Positions 49,261-57,769 of a stretch of DNA of 64,000 bases are shown here, one piece after another (the first letter of the stretch is position 1; each line of letters begins with the position of its first letter). Location of the stretch: positions 4,898,001 to 4,962,000 of the forward strand of contig NZ_RJVJ01000001.1 of NCBI RefSeq assembly GCF_003751605.1. The letters run 5' to 3'. Origin of the DNA: Kitasatospora cineracea. Its GTDB lineage: Bacteria > Actinomycetota > Actinomycetes > Streptomycetales > Streptomycetaceae. The notes beneath the pieces were generated by a model that had not been told where the DNA came from, ran no database searches, and saw only the letters and a list, made by a program, of their open reading frames with translations. The translations under genes and the position numbers were made by a program.

Positions 49261-49985
49261 GAAGCGGCCCGCTCCCGCCGGCCCGGCCACAGCACCGCGC
49301 CCGCGATCACCACCGCCAGCACCAGGCTCACCGGCCCGGTCCCCAGATCCAGGCCGCCACGCTGCCGGCTCACCCCCGCCCAGTCCGCGAAGCACGCGCC
49401 CAGCGGACGGGTCAGCACGTACGCCCACCAGAAGGCGAGCACCGGCGGCAGCCGCAGCACCCGGTGCCCCAGCGCCGGAACCGCGATCAGCGCGGCGAAC
49501 AGCAGCCCCGACGGCAGGTAGCCCCAGCCCAGGGTGGCCGCGGTCAGGTCGCCCACCGCCGTGCCCAGCGCGAAGGTCGCCATCACCGCCGCCCAGTAGA
49601 AGACCTCCCGGCGCCCGCCCGCCACCGTCTCCACCGCCAACGTCCCCTCGGTGCGCCGCCACACCGCGAAGACCGCGGCCAGCGCCAGCGCGAACACGCC
49701 CGCGGAGAGCGCGTACGGCACCCCCGCCGCCACGTGCGCCACGTCGGCGGCCATCGTGCCGAACACGCTCACCATCACCACCGCCGCCCAGTACACGACC
49801 GGCCGGTACCGCCCCGCCCGCGCCTGCGCGGCCAGCGCGACGGCCAGCAGCACCGCCGCCCCGCCCACCGCCGGGACCGGACCGAACGTGTGTGCGAGGA
49901 AGTCGGACGTGGTCTCGCCCATCCCGGTCGTCAGGACCTTCACCACCCAGAACCCGGCGGTCACCGCGGGCACCTTGCCCACCAC
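49257..49985 (-). CDS. COG4705 multi-helix membrane protein
   Basis: A 242-residue membrane protein with about eight helices in two related halves: VVKVLTTGMGETTSDFLAH and AVMATFALGTAVGDLTAATLG, the conserved motif of COG4705, found beside metal- or stress-responsive regulators. The tandem GTGs at 49985/49982 have no ribosome-binding site. An upstream GTG at 50050, after GGAAGG, opens a Ser/Pro/Arg-rich N-terminus as expected for this family but in another frame (65 bp away, so one base off). A frameshift near the G-run at 49981-49992 is possible, and the true N-terminus may be about 20 residues longer. Confidence 0.75.
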   Translation of the reverse strand: MVGKVPAVTAGFWVVKVLTTGMGETTSDFLAHTFGPVPAVGGAAVLLAVALAAQARAGRYRPVVYWAAVVMVSVFGTMAADVAHVAAGVPYALSAGVFALALAAVFAVWRRTEGTLAVETVAGGRREVFYWAAVMATFALGTAVGDLTAATLGWGYLPSGLLFAALIAVPALGHRVLRLPPVLAFWWAYVLTRPLGACFADWAGVSRQRGGLDLGTGPVSLVLAVVIAGAVLWPGRRERAAS

Positions 49986-50143
49986 CCCCGCCCGGACGGC
50001 CGGCGCCGGTGCGCGGGGGAGACGGGGACGGCGGTGCTGCTACTGCTCACTGCGGGGCGTTCCTTCCGGAAGGGGGGAGGAGAGGAGAGGGAGACGAGGG
50101 CGGGAGGCCCGGCGCCGGGACCGAGCGGGGCCGGTGCCGGTGG

Positions 50144-50674
50144 TCAGCCGGTGAGGGGGGTGTTGCCGGTCAGGGCGCCGGTGGTGCCGTCCACCGTGAC
50201 CAGGTGGCGGGTGCCGTCCGGGCCGAGGACCACGGCCTGCCAGGCCCGGCTGCCGTCGGCCGCGGTCGCCGTCCGGATCGACTCGGCGCGTCCGCCCGGC
50301 ACCGCGGACGCCGCCTTGACGAGCGCGTCGGCAGCGTCCAGCGAGGGCAGCGGTGCCGGGGCGGCCCGCCGGGTCGGACGCCCGCCGGACCGCTGTCCGG
50401 AGCGGCTCCCGTCGCCCCCGAGCTCGCCCCGGTCGTGCCGCTCGCCGCGCTGTTCGCCGCGCTGCTCCCGGCCGTGCTCCGCCCCGTCGCGCTGCCCGCC
50501 CCGGGCGGCGGCGTGCCCGCCGTGGTGCTCGTGGTGCCCGGTGGCCGCGACCGCCGCCGCCCCGCCGCCGACCAGCAGAGCCGCGACCGCGACCCCGCCG
50601 CCCCAGCGGGCGGCCCGCCCGCGCGGCCGCGGCGGTGCCGTCCGTCCCGTCCCCGACCGCTCCTGCTCGTCCAC
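50144..50674 (-). CDS. PepSY-domain membrane protein
   Basis: A 176-residue protein with a single N-terminal helix (about 25-46) and a His-rich segment right after it (GHHEHHGGH), then a charged Arg/Gly/Glu linker. The last 70 residues (LPSLDAADALVKAASAVPGG, AWQAVVLGPDGTRHLVTVDG) are a PepSY domain facing outwards. PepSY proteins next to two-component systems often tune the sensor; the His cluster hints at metal binding. Divergent from the response regulator gene, with box 2 between them. GTG 50674 follows GGGAG by 9 bases. Confidence 0.8.
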   Translation of the reverse strand: MDEQERSGTGRTAPPRPRGRAARWGGGVAVAALLVGGGAAAVAATGHHEHHGGHAAARGGQRDGAEHGREQRGEQRGERHDRGELGGDGSRSGQRSGGRPTRRAAPAPLPSLDAADALVKAASAVPGGRAESIRTATAADGSRAWQAVVLGPDGTRHLVTVDGTTGALTGNTPLTG

Positions 50675-50774
50675 GCCGCCCACTCCCGCTCGCGTTGCCG
50701 GTGTTCCGTGTGTGCTCGGCCCCGGACCGGCCGCCACCGCTCGGCAGGCGGGCGGGCGCGCGTTCGAAGGCCGG

Positions 50775-50830
50775 GGCCAGCATGGCCGGGGCGCGCTGAA
50801 GGGTTGCTGAAGACCTGAAGACGCCTTCAG
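50775..50830. promoter_or_regulatory. CTGAAG box 2, between PepSY and regulator genes
   Basis: GGCCAGCATGGCC (50775-50787), CTGAA at 50796, CTGAAGACCTGAAG (50807-50820), CTTCAG (50825-50830). It ends 33 bp before ATG 50864. The 11-bp step between CTGAA units fits the direct-repeat sites of OmpR-type regulators, so this is a candidate autoregulatory operator. Confidence 0.7.
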
Positions 50831-50863
50831 CGACGGGCCGCGGCGACCTGCCACCCTGGGGGC

Positions 50864-51541
50864 ATGCGCGTACTGGTGGTGGAGGACGAACAGCGGCTGG
50901 CCCTGGCGATCAAGCACGGGCTGGAGGCGGAGGGCTTCGACGTCGACATCGTGCACGACGGGCTGTCCGGGCTGGCCCGGGCCACCGACCGGTCCTACGA
51001 CGTGGTCATCCTGGACATCATGCTGCCGGGCCTCAACGGCTACCGGGTCTGCGCCCGGCTGCGGGCGGCCGGCAGCGACGCGGGCATCCTGATGCTCACC
51101 GCGAAGGACGGCGAGTGGGACGAGGCGGAGGCGCTCGACACCGGCGCCGACGACTACCTGTCCAAGCCGTTCTCCTTCGTGGTGCTGGTCGCCCGGCTCA
51201 AGGCGCTGGCCCGCCGGATCGGCTCCCGGGCCCCGCGCCGGGCCGTGCTCGGCGACCTGGTGGTCGACTCCGCCGCCCGCACCTGCACCCGGGGCGGCAC
51301 GCCGATCGCGCTGACGCCGCGCGAGTTCGCGGTCCTCGACCACCTGGCCCGGCGGGCCGGCGAGGCGGTCTCCAAGCGGGAGATCCTCGAACAGGTCTGG
51401 GACGCCGCCGCCGACAGCGACCCCAACACCGTCGAGGTGCACATCAGCGCGCTGCGCCGCAAGATCGACACCCCGTTCGGCCGCAGCGCCCTGCAGACCG
51501 TGCGCGGCGCGGGCTACCGGCTGGAGCCCGACGGTGGCTGA
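50864..51541 (+). CDS. OmpR-family response regulator
   Basis: A 225-residue regulator. The receiver has EDE (7-9), phospho-acceptor Asp51 in VVILDIMLPGLNGY, Thr in LTAKDGEWDE and Lys in YLSKPFSF. The C-terminal winged helix includes TPREFAVLDHLARRAGEAVS, NTVEVHISALRRKI and the wing TVRGAGYRL. It overlaps the kinase start by 8 bp. The CTGAAG boxes are its likely targets. Confidence 0.93.
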   Translation: MRVLVVEDEQRLALAIKHGLEAEGFDVDIVHDGLSGLARATDRSYDVVILDIMLPGLNGYRVCARLRAAGSDAGILMLTAKDGEWDEAEALDTGADDYLSKPFSFVVLVARLKALARRIGSRAPRRAVLGDLVVDSAARTCTRGGTPIALTPREFAVLDHLARRAGEAVSKREILEQVWDAAADSDPNTVEVHISALRRKIDTPFGRSALQTVRGAGYRLEPDGG

Positions 51542-52976
51542 CCGGAACCCGGCGGCGGCCGGCCGGCCCGGAGCGCGGCGGGCCCGGGCGGCCGCGCTCC
51601 GGGCCCGCGCGACCGCCGCCGTCCGCCGCCTCGCGCCCCGCTCGGTGCGCACCCGCACCACCATCGCGGCCTGCGCCGCCGTCGCCGTCGTCCTGCTGAT
51701 CGCCTCCGCCGCCGTGGTGCTGCTGCTGCGGGTCAACCTGGAGCGCACCGTCGAGGCCGGGGCCCGCGAACAGGCCCTCGCGGTGGCCGGGCTGGCCGCC
51801 GACGGGCACCTGCCCGGGCAGCTGCCGCTCGACCACGGCACCGACTTCATCCAGGTCACCGACGCCGCCGGGAACGTCGTCGCGGCCAGCCAGAACCTGG
51901 CCGGACGCCCCGCCCTCGCCCCCACCGGCACCAGCGACGGCCACTCCACCTTCGACCTCGGCGCACTCGGCGACGAGCACCACCAGCGGGTCACCACCGT
52001 CACCACCGGCACCCCGTCCGGGCCGGTCACCATCCGGGTCGGCGCCTCGCTGCACACCGCCGACACCGCCGAGGACCTCACCACCGCCGCGCTCGCCGCG
52101 CTCAGCGCCGTCCTGGTCACCACCGTCGGCGCGGTCACCTGGCGGGCCACCGGGCGGGCCCTGCGGCCGGTGGAGGCGATCCGCTCCGAAGTCGCCGGGA
52201 TCGGCGACCGCGACCTCGACCGGCGGGTCCCCGAACCCGGCAGCGACGACGAGATCGCCCGGCTCGCCCACACCATGAACGCCATGCTCGACCGGCTCGA
52301 ATCGGCCGGCCTGCGCCAGCGCCGCTTCATCGCCGACGCCTCGCACGAACTGCGCAGCCCGCTCGCCGTGCTGCGCACCCAGCTGGAGGTCGCCCACACC
52401 CACCCCGACCCGGCGGTCCGCGCCGACATGGTCGCCGGGGCGCTCCAGGACACCGACCGCCTCCAGTCGCTGGCCGCCGACCTGCTGCTGCTGGCCCGCC
52501 TCGACGCGGCCGGCCACGACGGCCCCCGCGAGACCCTCGACCTCGCCGAACTCGCCCGCACCACCGCCGACTCCCGCGGCACCCCCCGCCACCCCGTCGA
52601 CCTGCACGTCCGGGACGGCGCCCTGGTCCTCGGCAACCGCCTGTGGCTGGGCCGGCTGCTCACCAACCTGCTCGACAACGCCCAGCGGCACGCCCGCAGC
52701 CGGGTCACCGTCCGGGTCGGCACCGACCCCGCCGACGGCAGCGTCGTGCTGGACGTCACCAACGACGGCCCCGCCATCGCCCCCGCCGACCGCGAGAAGG
52801 TCTTCGAACGCTTCACCCGCCTCGACGACGCCCGCAGCCGCGACCACGGCGGCACCGGCCTCGGCCTGCCGATCGCCCGCGACATCGCCACCCTGCACGG
52901 CGGCACCCTCACGGTGGCTGACGGCCCCGGCACCACCTTCCGCACCCGCCTCCCCGGCCACGTCCCCGCTTCCTAG
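51534..52976 (+). CDS. two-component sensor histidine kinase
   Basis: A 480-residue membrane kinase. Helices at about 45-66 and 184-203 enclose a sensor loop of about 115 residues; a HAMP domain follows (RALRPVEAIRSEVAGI). The phospho-acceptor is His271 in ADASHELRSPLAVLRTQLE; ATPase boxes are NLLDNAQRHA, KVFERFTRLDD and GGTGLGLPIA. GTG 51534 overlaps the regulator gene. The set PepSY, COG4705, DedA and PAP2 around it suggests sensing of envelope stress such as cationic peptides or metals. Confidence 0.92.
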   Translation: MADRNPAAAGRPGARRARAAALRARATAAVRRLAPRSVRTRTTIAACAAVAVVLLIASAAVVLLLRVNLERTVEAGAREQALAVAGLAADGHLPGQLPLDHGTDFIQVTDAAGNVVAASQNLAGRPALAPTGTSDGHSTFDLGALGDEHHQRVTTVTTGTPSGPVTIRVGASLHTADTAEDLTTAALAALSAVLVTTVGAVTWRATGRALRPVEAIRSEVAGIGDRDLDRRVPEPGSDDEIARLAHTMNAMLDRLESAGLRQRRFIADASHELRSPLAVLRTQLEVAHTHPDPAVRADMVAGALQDTDRLQSLAADLLLLARLDAAGHDGPRETLDLAELARTTADSRGTPRHPVDLHVRDGALVLGNRLWLGRLLTNLLDNAQRHARSRVTVRVGTDPADGSVVLDVTNDGPAIAPADREKVFERFTRLDDARSRDHGGTGLGLPIARDIATLHGGTLTVADGPGTTFRTRLPGHVPAS

Positions 52977-53114
52977 TGCCGCGCGACGGGCGAGGGCCGC
53001 CTGACGCGGCACCAGCCGAACCGCCGGGCCGGGTGTGCCGTCCCGGGACGTCGGTGACCCGCGGGCCGGGTTCTTGAACGGGTGAGGGCCTCCGGGGCCG
53101 GTCGGCGTGTTCGG

Positions 53115-54245
53115 TCACTCGGGGCGGGGCCGGTCGAACAGTGCGGCCACGCTCTGCGGTGCCTCCGGGCCGAAGAAGACCTCCAGGTTCCGCGCGGAGC
53201 GGCCCGCGGCTTCGCCGCTGCGCGGGAACAGCCGCTCCTCGTAGGCGGCGAGCGCGGCCTCGGTGTCGGGTCGTGCGGCCAACTCGCCCGCCAGGTCGGC
53301 CCCGTCGTACATGGCGAGGTTCGCGCCCTCACCGGCGAAGGGCGACATCAGGTGCGCGGCGTCACCGACGAGCGTCACTCCGGGCACCCTGTTCCAGGCG
53401 ATCCCGACGGGAAGGGCGTGGATGGGCCGCAGCCACGGCTCCGACTCGCTCCGGGTCACGAAGGCGGTGAGCAGCGGTGACCAGCCGTCGAACTCGGCGG
53501 CGACCCGGCGGAGGGCGGCGGTCCGGTCGCCGGAGGCGATCGGCCTCATCCACTCCTCGGGCCTGTTCAGCGCCGCGTACCCGCACACGTGCCCGTCCGC
53601 GTACCGGTGGGCGATGATGCCCCTGCCCGGGGCGAGCGCCATCAGCGTGCCGCTGCCGATCGCGGCCGCGCTCGCCCGGTGGTTCCGGTCGCCCGGTGTG
53701 AGGGCGATCTCGACGAAACAGGTGCCGCTGTAGGAAGGCGTGGCGGGGGTGAGCAGGGGCCGCACCTTCGACCAGGCGCCGTCCGCGCCGATGACGGTGT
53801 CGGCGCGCGCGGTGGAGCCTCCCGCGAAGGCGAGCTCGTAGCCGCCCTCCGTGCGGTGCCGGAGCGAGGTGAGCCGGTGGCCCCACCTGATCGTCCCGGG
53901 TGCCAGCGAGTCGATGAGCAGGCGCCGCAGTTCGCCGCGGTCCACCTCGGGGCGGGCCGATCCGGGGTCGGCGGGCCGGTCGAACAGGACGGTGCCGTGG
54001 CGGTCGACCACGCGCTTGGCGTCCTCGCCCGGGCGGACCAGGGCGAGGAACTCGTCGTACAGGCCCGCCGCGCGGAGCGCGACCTATCCGGTCTCCTCGT
54101 GGATGTCGAGCAGACCGCCCTGGGCGCGGGCCGTTGCCGAGACCTCGCCCTCGTAGATCGTCGCGGTGATGCCGTGGGCCCGGAGCACCCGGGCGAGCGT
54201 GAGCCCGCCGAGTCCCGCTCCGACGATGGCGATGGTCTTCTGCAT
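53115..54245 (-). pseudogene. FAD-dependent monooxygenase (TetX-like) with in-frame amber codon
   Basis: Read from ATG 54245, the frame encodes the FAD-binding start KTIAIVGAGLGGLTLARVLR, then AQGGLLDIHEETG, followed by TAG (plus-strand CTA at 54084-54086, codon 54), then VALRAAGLYDEFLALVRPGE and an intact remainder of 323 codons: GADGAWSKVRPLL, VTLVGDAAHLMSPFAGEGAN (second FAD motif). Relatives have Gln at this place, so CAG to TAG is the probable change. The whole 376-codon frame is otherwise clean. An internal restart near 54011 would lack the Rossmann core. The family oxidises tetracyclines and other aromatics. It looks recently inactivated, unless the base is wrong. Confidence 0.8.
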
Positions 54246-54639
54246 GCTGCGCTCCTGGGAGGCGCCGACAGGTGTCGGCGGCGGTCGGCGCCGTGAGCGG
54301 GTGCGATGGTCCGCTCCCGGCAGGAGACGCTCACCGGTCAGAAGCTGTCTGCATCGATGTACGAGCGGTGCCCGGTGGATGGACCCGGGGACACCGTTTT
54401 TCGCGACCCCGCAACTATAGCCCGGCAGTTGCGACGGGCAGGACCGGCAGCACTCGCGCTGCGGCGCACCGCGTCCGGCACGTCGTGCACCTCCTCGGGC
54501 GGAGCCGTCCCGGGTCCGCGGCGGGCGAACCCGCTGCTCCTGCTGCCGGCCGGGGGAAGGCGTCGCGCGCGTGCTCGACGGCGGGCGTGCTCTGCCAGGC
54601 CCGGGCCGGCCGTGCGTCCGAGCGGACGGCAGCCGGTTC
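54246..54639. promoter_or_regulatory. non-coding region upstream of the broken monooxygenase gene
   Basis: About 390 bp with no convincing gene. It has a 6-bp inverted repeat GCAACT (54411-54416) / AGTTGC (54427-54432) around a TATAG core, in an AT-richer patch. The minus-strand TATAGT within it could be the -10 box of the monooxygenase gene and the repeat an operator, but no divergent regulator gene is present. Confidence 0.45.
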
Positions 54640-55314
54640 CTAGGACGGCGGGTTGGGCCGGGTCAGGCCCAGGTCGTAGGCGAAGATCACCGCCTGGACG
54701 CGGTCCCGCGCGCCGATCTTGGCGAGGACCCGGCCGACGTGGGTCTTGACGGTCGACTCGGACAGCACCAGGCGCTCGGCGATCTCGCCGTTGGTCCAGC
54801 CCCGGCCGACCGCGAGCAGGATCTCCCGCTCCCGGCCGGTCAGCGCGGCCAGCCGCGGGTCCTGGTCCGCCGCCCCGGGCAGCCGCACCGGCAGGTGGTG
54901 GGCGTACGCGTCGAGCAGGCGGCGGGTGATCGCGGGCGCCACCACCGCGTCGCCCCCGGCCACCGCGCGGACGCCCGCCAGGAGCTCCTCGGGCCGGGCG
55001 TCCTTGAGCAGGAAGCCGCTGGCCCCGGAGCGCAGCGCGGCGTGCGCGTACTCGTCCAGGTCGAAGGTGGTCAGCACCAGGACCCGGGAGCGGCCGCCGG
55101 AGGCGACGATCAGCCGGGTCGCCTCGATGCCGTCCATGCCGGGCATCCGGATGTCCATCAGCACCACGTCCGGCCGCAGTTCGGCGGCCAGCCGGACCGC
55201 CTCCGCGCCGTGCCCGGCCTCCCCGGCGACCGAGGTGTCGGGCTGGCTCTCCAGCAGCATCCGGAAGCCGAAGCGCTGCAGGGGCTGGTCGTCCACGATC
55301 AGGACGCTGGTCAT
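54640..55314 (-). CDS. NarL/LuxR-family response regulator
   Basis: A 224-residue regulator. Receiver: DD (8-9), phospho-acceptor Asp54 in VVLMDIRMPGMDG, Thr in LTTFDLDEYA, Lys in FLLKDARPEE. The C-terminal LuxR helix-turn-helix is LTGREREILLAVGRGWTNGE followed by LSESTVKTHVGRVLAKIGA. ATG 55314 overlaps the kinase stop by 4 bases. Such pairs often control adjacent ABC exporters, as here. Confidence 0.93.
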   Translation of the reverse strand: MTSVLIVDDQPLQRFGFRMLLESQPDTSVAGEAGHGAEAVRLAAELRPDVVLMDIRMPGMDGIEATRLIVASGGRSRVLVLTTFDLDEYAHAALRSGASGFLLKDARPEELLAGVRAVAGGDAVVAPAITRRLLDAYAHHLPVRLPGAADQDPRLAALTGREREILLAVGRGWTNGEIAERLVLSESTVKTHVGRVLAKIGARDRVQAVIFAYDLGLTRPNPPS

Positions 55315-56756
55315 GCCGGGCCTCCGGCCGGGTCGAGGACGGGCGGGGCGGGCTGAACGGGCGGCGGGGCGGACGGGAGGAGCGGCGGGGCGGACGGGAG
55401 GAGCGGGACGGGCGGGGCGAGGTCCAGGTCGGCGACCGGTGTGACGTCCAGGTCGGCGACCACCGACCAGCCCCCGCCCGGGGCCGGGCCCGCCGTGACG
55501 GCGCCACCGTACAGCGCGGCCCGCTCCCGCATGCCGGTGACGCCCTGCCCGTCCCCGTCCGGAGCGCCGCCCGGCCCGTTGCCGGGGCCGCCGTCGTCGT
55601 CCACCCGGACCAGCAGCCGGGCCCCGGCCAGCGAGACCGACACCCGGGCCCGGGCCGCGGGGCCCGCGTGCTTGAGGGTGTTGGTCAGCGCCTCCTGGAC
55701 GATCCGGTAGACCATCAGCTGCACCCCGCGGTCCAGCGACTCCAGGTCGCCCTCGGTGCGGTGCACCACCTCCGGGCCGGCCGAGCGGATCCGCCCGCAC
55801 AGCCCGGCCAGGTCGGCGATGCCCGGCTGCGGGGCCAGTTCGGGGCCGTCGCCGTGCTCGCGCAGCACGCCCAGCATCCGGCGCAGCTCGCCCAGCGCCT
55901 GCCGGCCCGAGTCGCCGATCAGCGCCAGCGCCTCCCGGCCGCGCTCCGGCGCGGAACGGGCCGCGTACGCGCCGCCGTCCGCCAGCGTGATGATCACCGA
56001 CAGGTTGTGGCCGATGATGTCGTGCATCTCCCGGGCCACCCTGGTCCGTTCGGTCGCCGCGGCCAGCCGGCTGCGCTGGTCGCGCTCCACCTCCAGCCGG
56101 GCCGCCCGCTCGCGCAGGCCCGCCAGCTGCGCCCGGCGGACCCGGACCGCGATGCCCACCGCGACGGCCGCCGTCACCGCCGCGGCCAGGAAGAACAGCA
56201 CGTCCCACACCGACACCGCCGAGGACAGCCGGAGCGCCACCGCCACCGCCCCCGCCGCACTGGCCGCGCACGCCCAGGCCAGGGTGCGCAGCCGCCCGTG
56301 CAGGGCCAGCGCGTACAGCGCCAGCAGCAGCGCCGCGTCCGCCCGCAGCGCCGCGCCCAGCGACCACTGCACCAGGAACACCGCGCCCATCACGGCGAAC
56401 GCCGTCCCCGGCCGGCGGCGGCGCCACAGCAGCGGCAGCAGCAGTGCGGCCTGGAAGGCCAGGGTGGCGGGCAGCGGCAGGTGGGTGAAGACCACGTGGT
56501 GCTCGCGCGGGCCCTCGTCGTCCTCGCCGCGCACCAGTTCCGGCACGCAGAACACCAGGAACGCCCCGGCCACCACGGCCGCGTCCAGCAGCCACGGCCA
56601 CCGCCCGTCCAGCCCGCGCAGCCGCTGCCCGGCCCGGGCGAGCCGGTCCAGGAACGGATGGCCGGACTCGGGCCCGGCGGTGACGGCGGGGGCGGGGGCT
56701 CCGGAGGTGACAGTGGGGGCAGCGGGGACGGGGAGCGGGGTGGCCGGGTCGTGCAC
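55311..56756 (-). CDS. NarL-type sensor histidine kinase
   Basis: A 481-residue kinase with four to six membrane helices between about 45 and 190, then a coiled region and the HisKA_3 domain: RVAREMHDIIGHNLSVIITL with the phospho-acceptor histidine. The ATPase part has VYRIVQEALTNTLKHAG and GVTGMRERAALYGG. No large external domain, so it probably senses within the membrane. The C-terminus is an unusual Pro-rich tail with a repeated LLPSAPP. GTG 56756 has GGGGG 6 bases upstream. Separated from the ABC genes by two terminators. Confidence 0.9.
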   Translation of the reverse strand: MHDPATPLPVPAAPTVTSGAPAPAVTAGPESGHPFLDRLARAGQRLRGLDGRWPWLLDAAVVAGAFLVFCVPELVRGEDDEGPREHHVVFTHLPLPATLAFQAALLLPLLWRRRRPGTAFAVMGAVFLVQWSLGAALRADAALLLALYALALHGRLRTLAWACAASAAGAVAVALRLSSAVSVWDVLFFLAAAVTAAVAVGIAVRVRRAQLAGLRERAARLEVERDQRSRLAAATERTRVAREMHDIIGHNLSVIITLADGGAYAARSAPERGREALALIGDSGRQALGELRRMLGVLREHGDGPELAPQPGIADLAGLCGRIRSAGPEVVHRTEGDLESLDRGVQLMVYRIVQEALTNTLKHAGPAARARVSVSLAGARLLVRVDDDGGPGNGPGGAPDGDGQGVTGMRERAALYGGAVTAGPAPGGGWSVVADLDVTPVADLDLAPPVPLLPSAPPLLPSAPPPVQPAPPVLDPAGGPA

Positions 56757-56787
56757 GGGGAACCCCCGGGAGTGGTCGGACGGCGGG

Positions 56788-56831
56788 TGCCGCGGGGCCC
56801 CGGCGCTCGGTGCGGCCGGGGCCCCGCGGCA
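56788..56831 (-). terminator. 17-bp perfect hairpin before the kinase gene
   Basis: TGCCGCGGGGCCCCGGC (56788-56804) pairs exactly with 56815-56831 across a 10-nt loop. With the hairpin at 56879-56907 it forms a double terminator behind the ABC operon. Confidence 0.8.
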
Positions 56832-56878
56832 GGTCAGTCTGTCAGGCGCGGCGCGTGCGGCCGAAGCGCCCTCGCGCG

Positions 56879-56907
56879 GTGTCGCCCGCGCGTCGTGCGG
56901 GCGACAC
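56879..56907 (-). terminator. 11-bp hairpin directly after the ABC permease gene
   Basis: GTGTCGCCCGC (56879-56889) pairs with 56897-56907 across 7 nt; it lies 10 bp past the permease stop. Confidence 0.75.
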
Positions 56908-56917
56908 GCCGCGCTGC

Positions 56918-57769
56918 CTACGCGTCGCGCCGCAGCAGCCGCACCGCCGCGCCCGCCAGCGCCGCCACCGTCCACAGGGCGAAGACGGCCAGCCCGGCGC
57001 CGGGGGACAGCGTGGTGCTGTCGTGGGTGAGGGCGAACATCGCCTGGCCGGCGTTGCTCGGCAGGTAGGGGTTGATGTGGTCGTGCCAGGAGCTGGGCAG
57101 CAGCGACACCAGGCCGGGCACCAGCATCAGCGAGGCGACCAGCACCGAGATGCCGCCCGCGATCGAGCGCAGCAGCATGCCCAGCGCGACGCCGATCACG
57201 CCCACCAGGGCCAGGTACAGGCCCGCGCCGAACAGGCCGCGCACCACGCCCGGGTCGGAGAAGGTCAGCGCCGCCTTGGTGCCGGACAGGATCCCGCTGC
57301 CGAGCAGGAAGGCCACGAACACCCCGGCGGTGGCCAGCACCAGCGCGACCGCCCCGTACACCAGGGCCTTCGCCCACAGCACGGGCAGCCGGCGCGGCAC
57401 CGCGGCCAGCGTGGAGCGGATCATGCCGGTCGAGTACTCGCCCGCCGCGATCAGCACGCCCAGCACGCCGAGCGCGAGCTGCGCGAAGTTGGTGCCGAAC
57501 AGCGACAGGGTGAGCGCGTTGGCGTCGGCGAAGTCGCGGTCCATGTGCCGGCCGGAGGTCAGCCGGGACTTGAACTGGTAGGCGGCGATCAGGCCGAACG
57601 CCACCAGGAAGAGCAGCCCGAGGCCCAGGGTGATCCAGGTCGAGCGCAGCGACCAGGCCTTCGCCCACTCCGAGCGCAGCACCCGGGCGGCGGTGACCTC
57701 GTACGGCGGACGGGCGGGGCGCTCGGCGGCGGCCGAGGACGGGGCGGGGGTGGGGGCGATGGTGCTCAC
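56918..57769 (-). CDS. ABC-2 type transporter permease
   Basis: A 283-residue membrane protein with six helices: AARVLRSEWAKAWSLRSTWI at the start (the typical ABC-2 entry helix), a polar loop with RHMDRDFADANALTL, LGVLIAAGEYSTGMIRSTLAA, and further helices to LFALWTVAALAGAAVRLL-like end. GTG 57769 overlaps the ATPase stop by 4 bases. It forms an exporter with that ATPase, probably for a peptide, lipid or drug. Confidence 0.88.
   Translation of the reverse strand: MSTIAPTPAPSSAAAERPARPPYEVTAARVLRSEWAKAWSLRSTWITLGLGLLFLVAFGLIAAYQFKSRLTSGRHMDRDFADANALTLSLFGTNFAQLALGVLGVLIAAGEYSTGMIRSTLAAVPRRLPVLWAKALVYGAVALVLATAGVFVAFLLGSGILSGTKAALTFSDPGVVRGLFGAGLYLALVGVIGVALGMLLRSIAGGISVLVASLMLVPGLVSLLPSSWHDHINPYLPSNAGQAMFALTHDSTTLSPGAGLAVFALWTVAALAGAAVRLLRRDA

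Noticed and set aside
54306..54749. 147-codon plus-strand frame as the missing regulator of the monooxygenase
   Set aside because: No helix-turn-helix, Arg/Ala-rich composition, and it overlaps the response regulator gene antisense.
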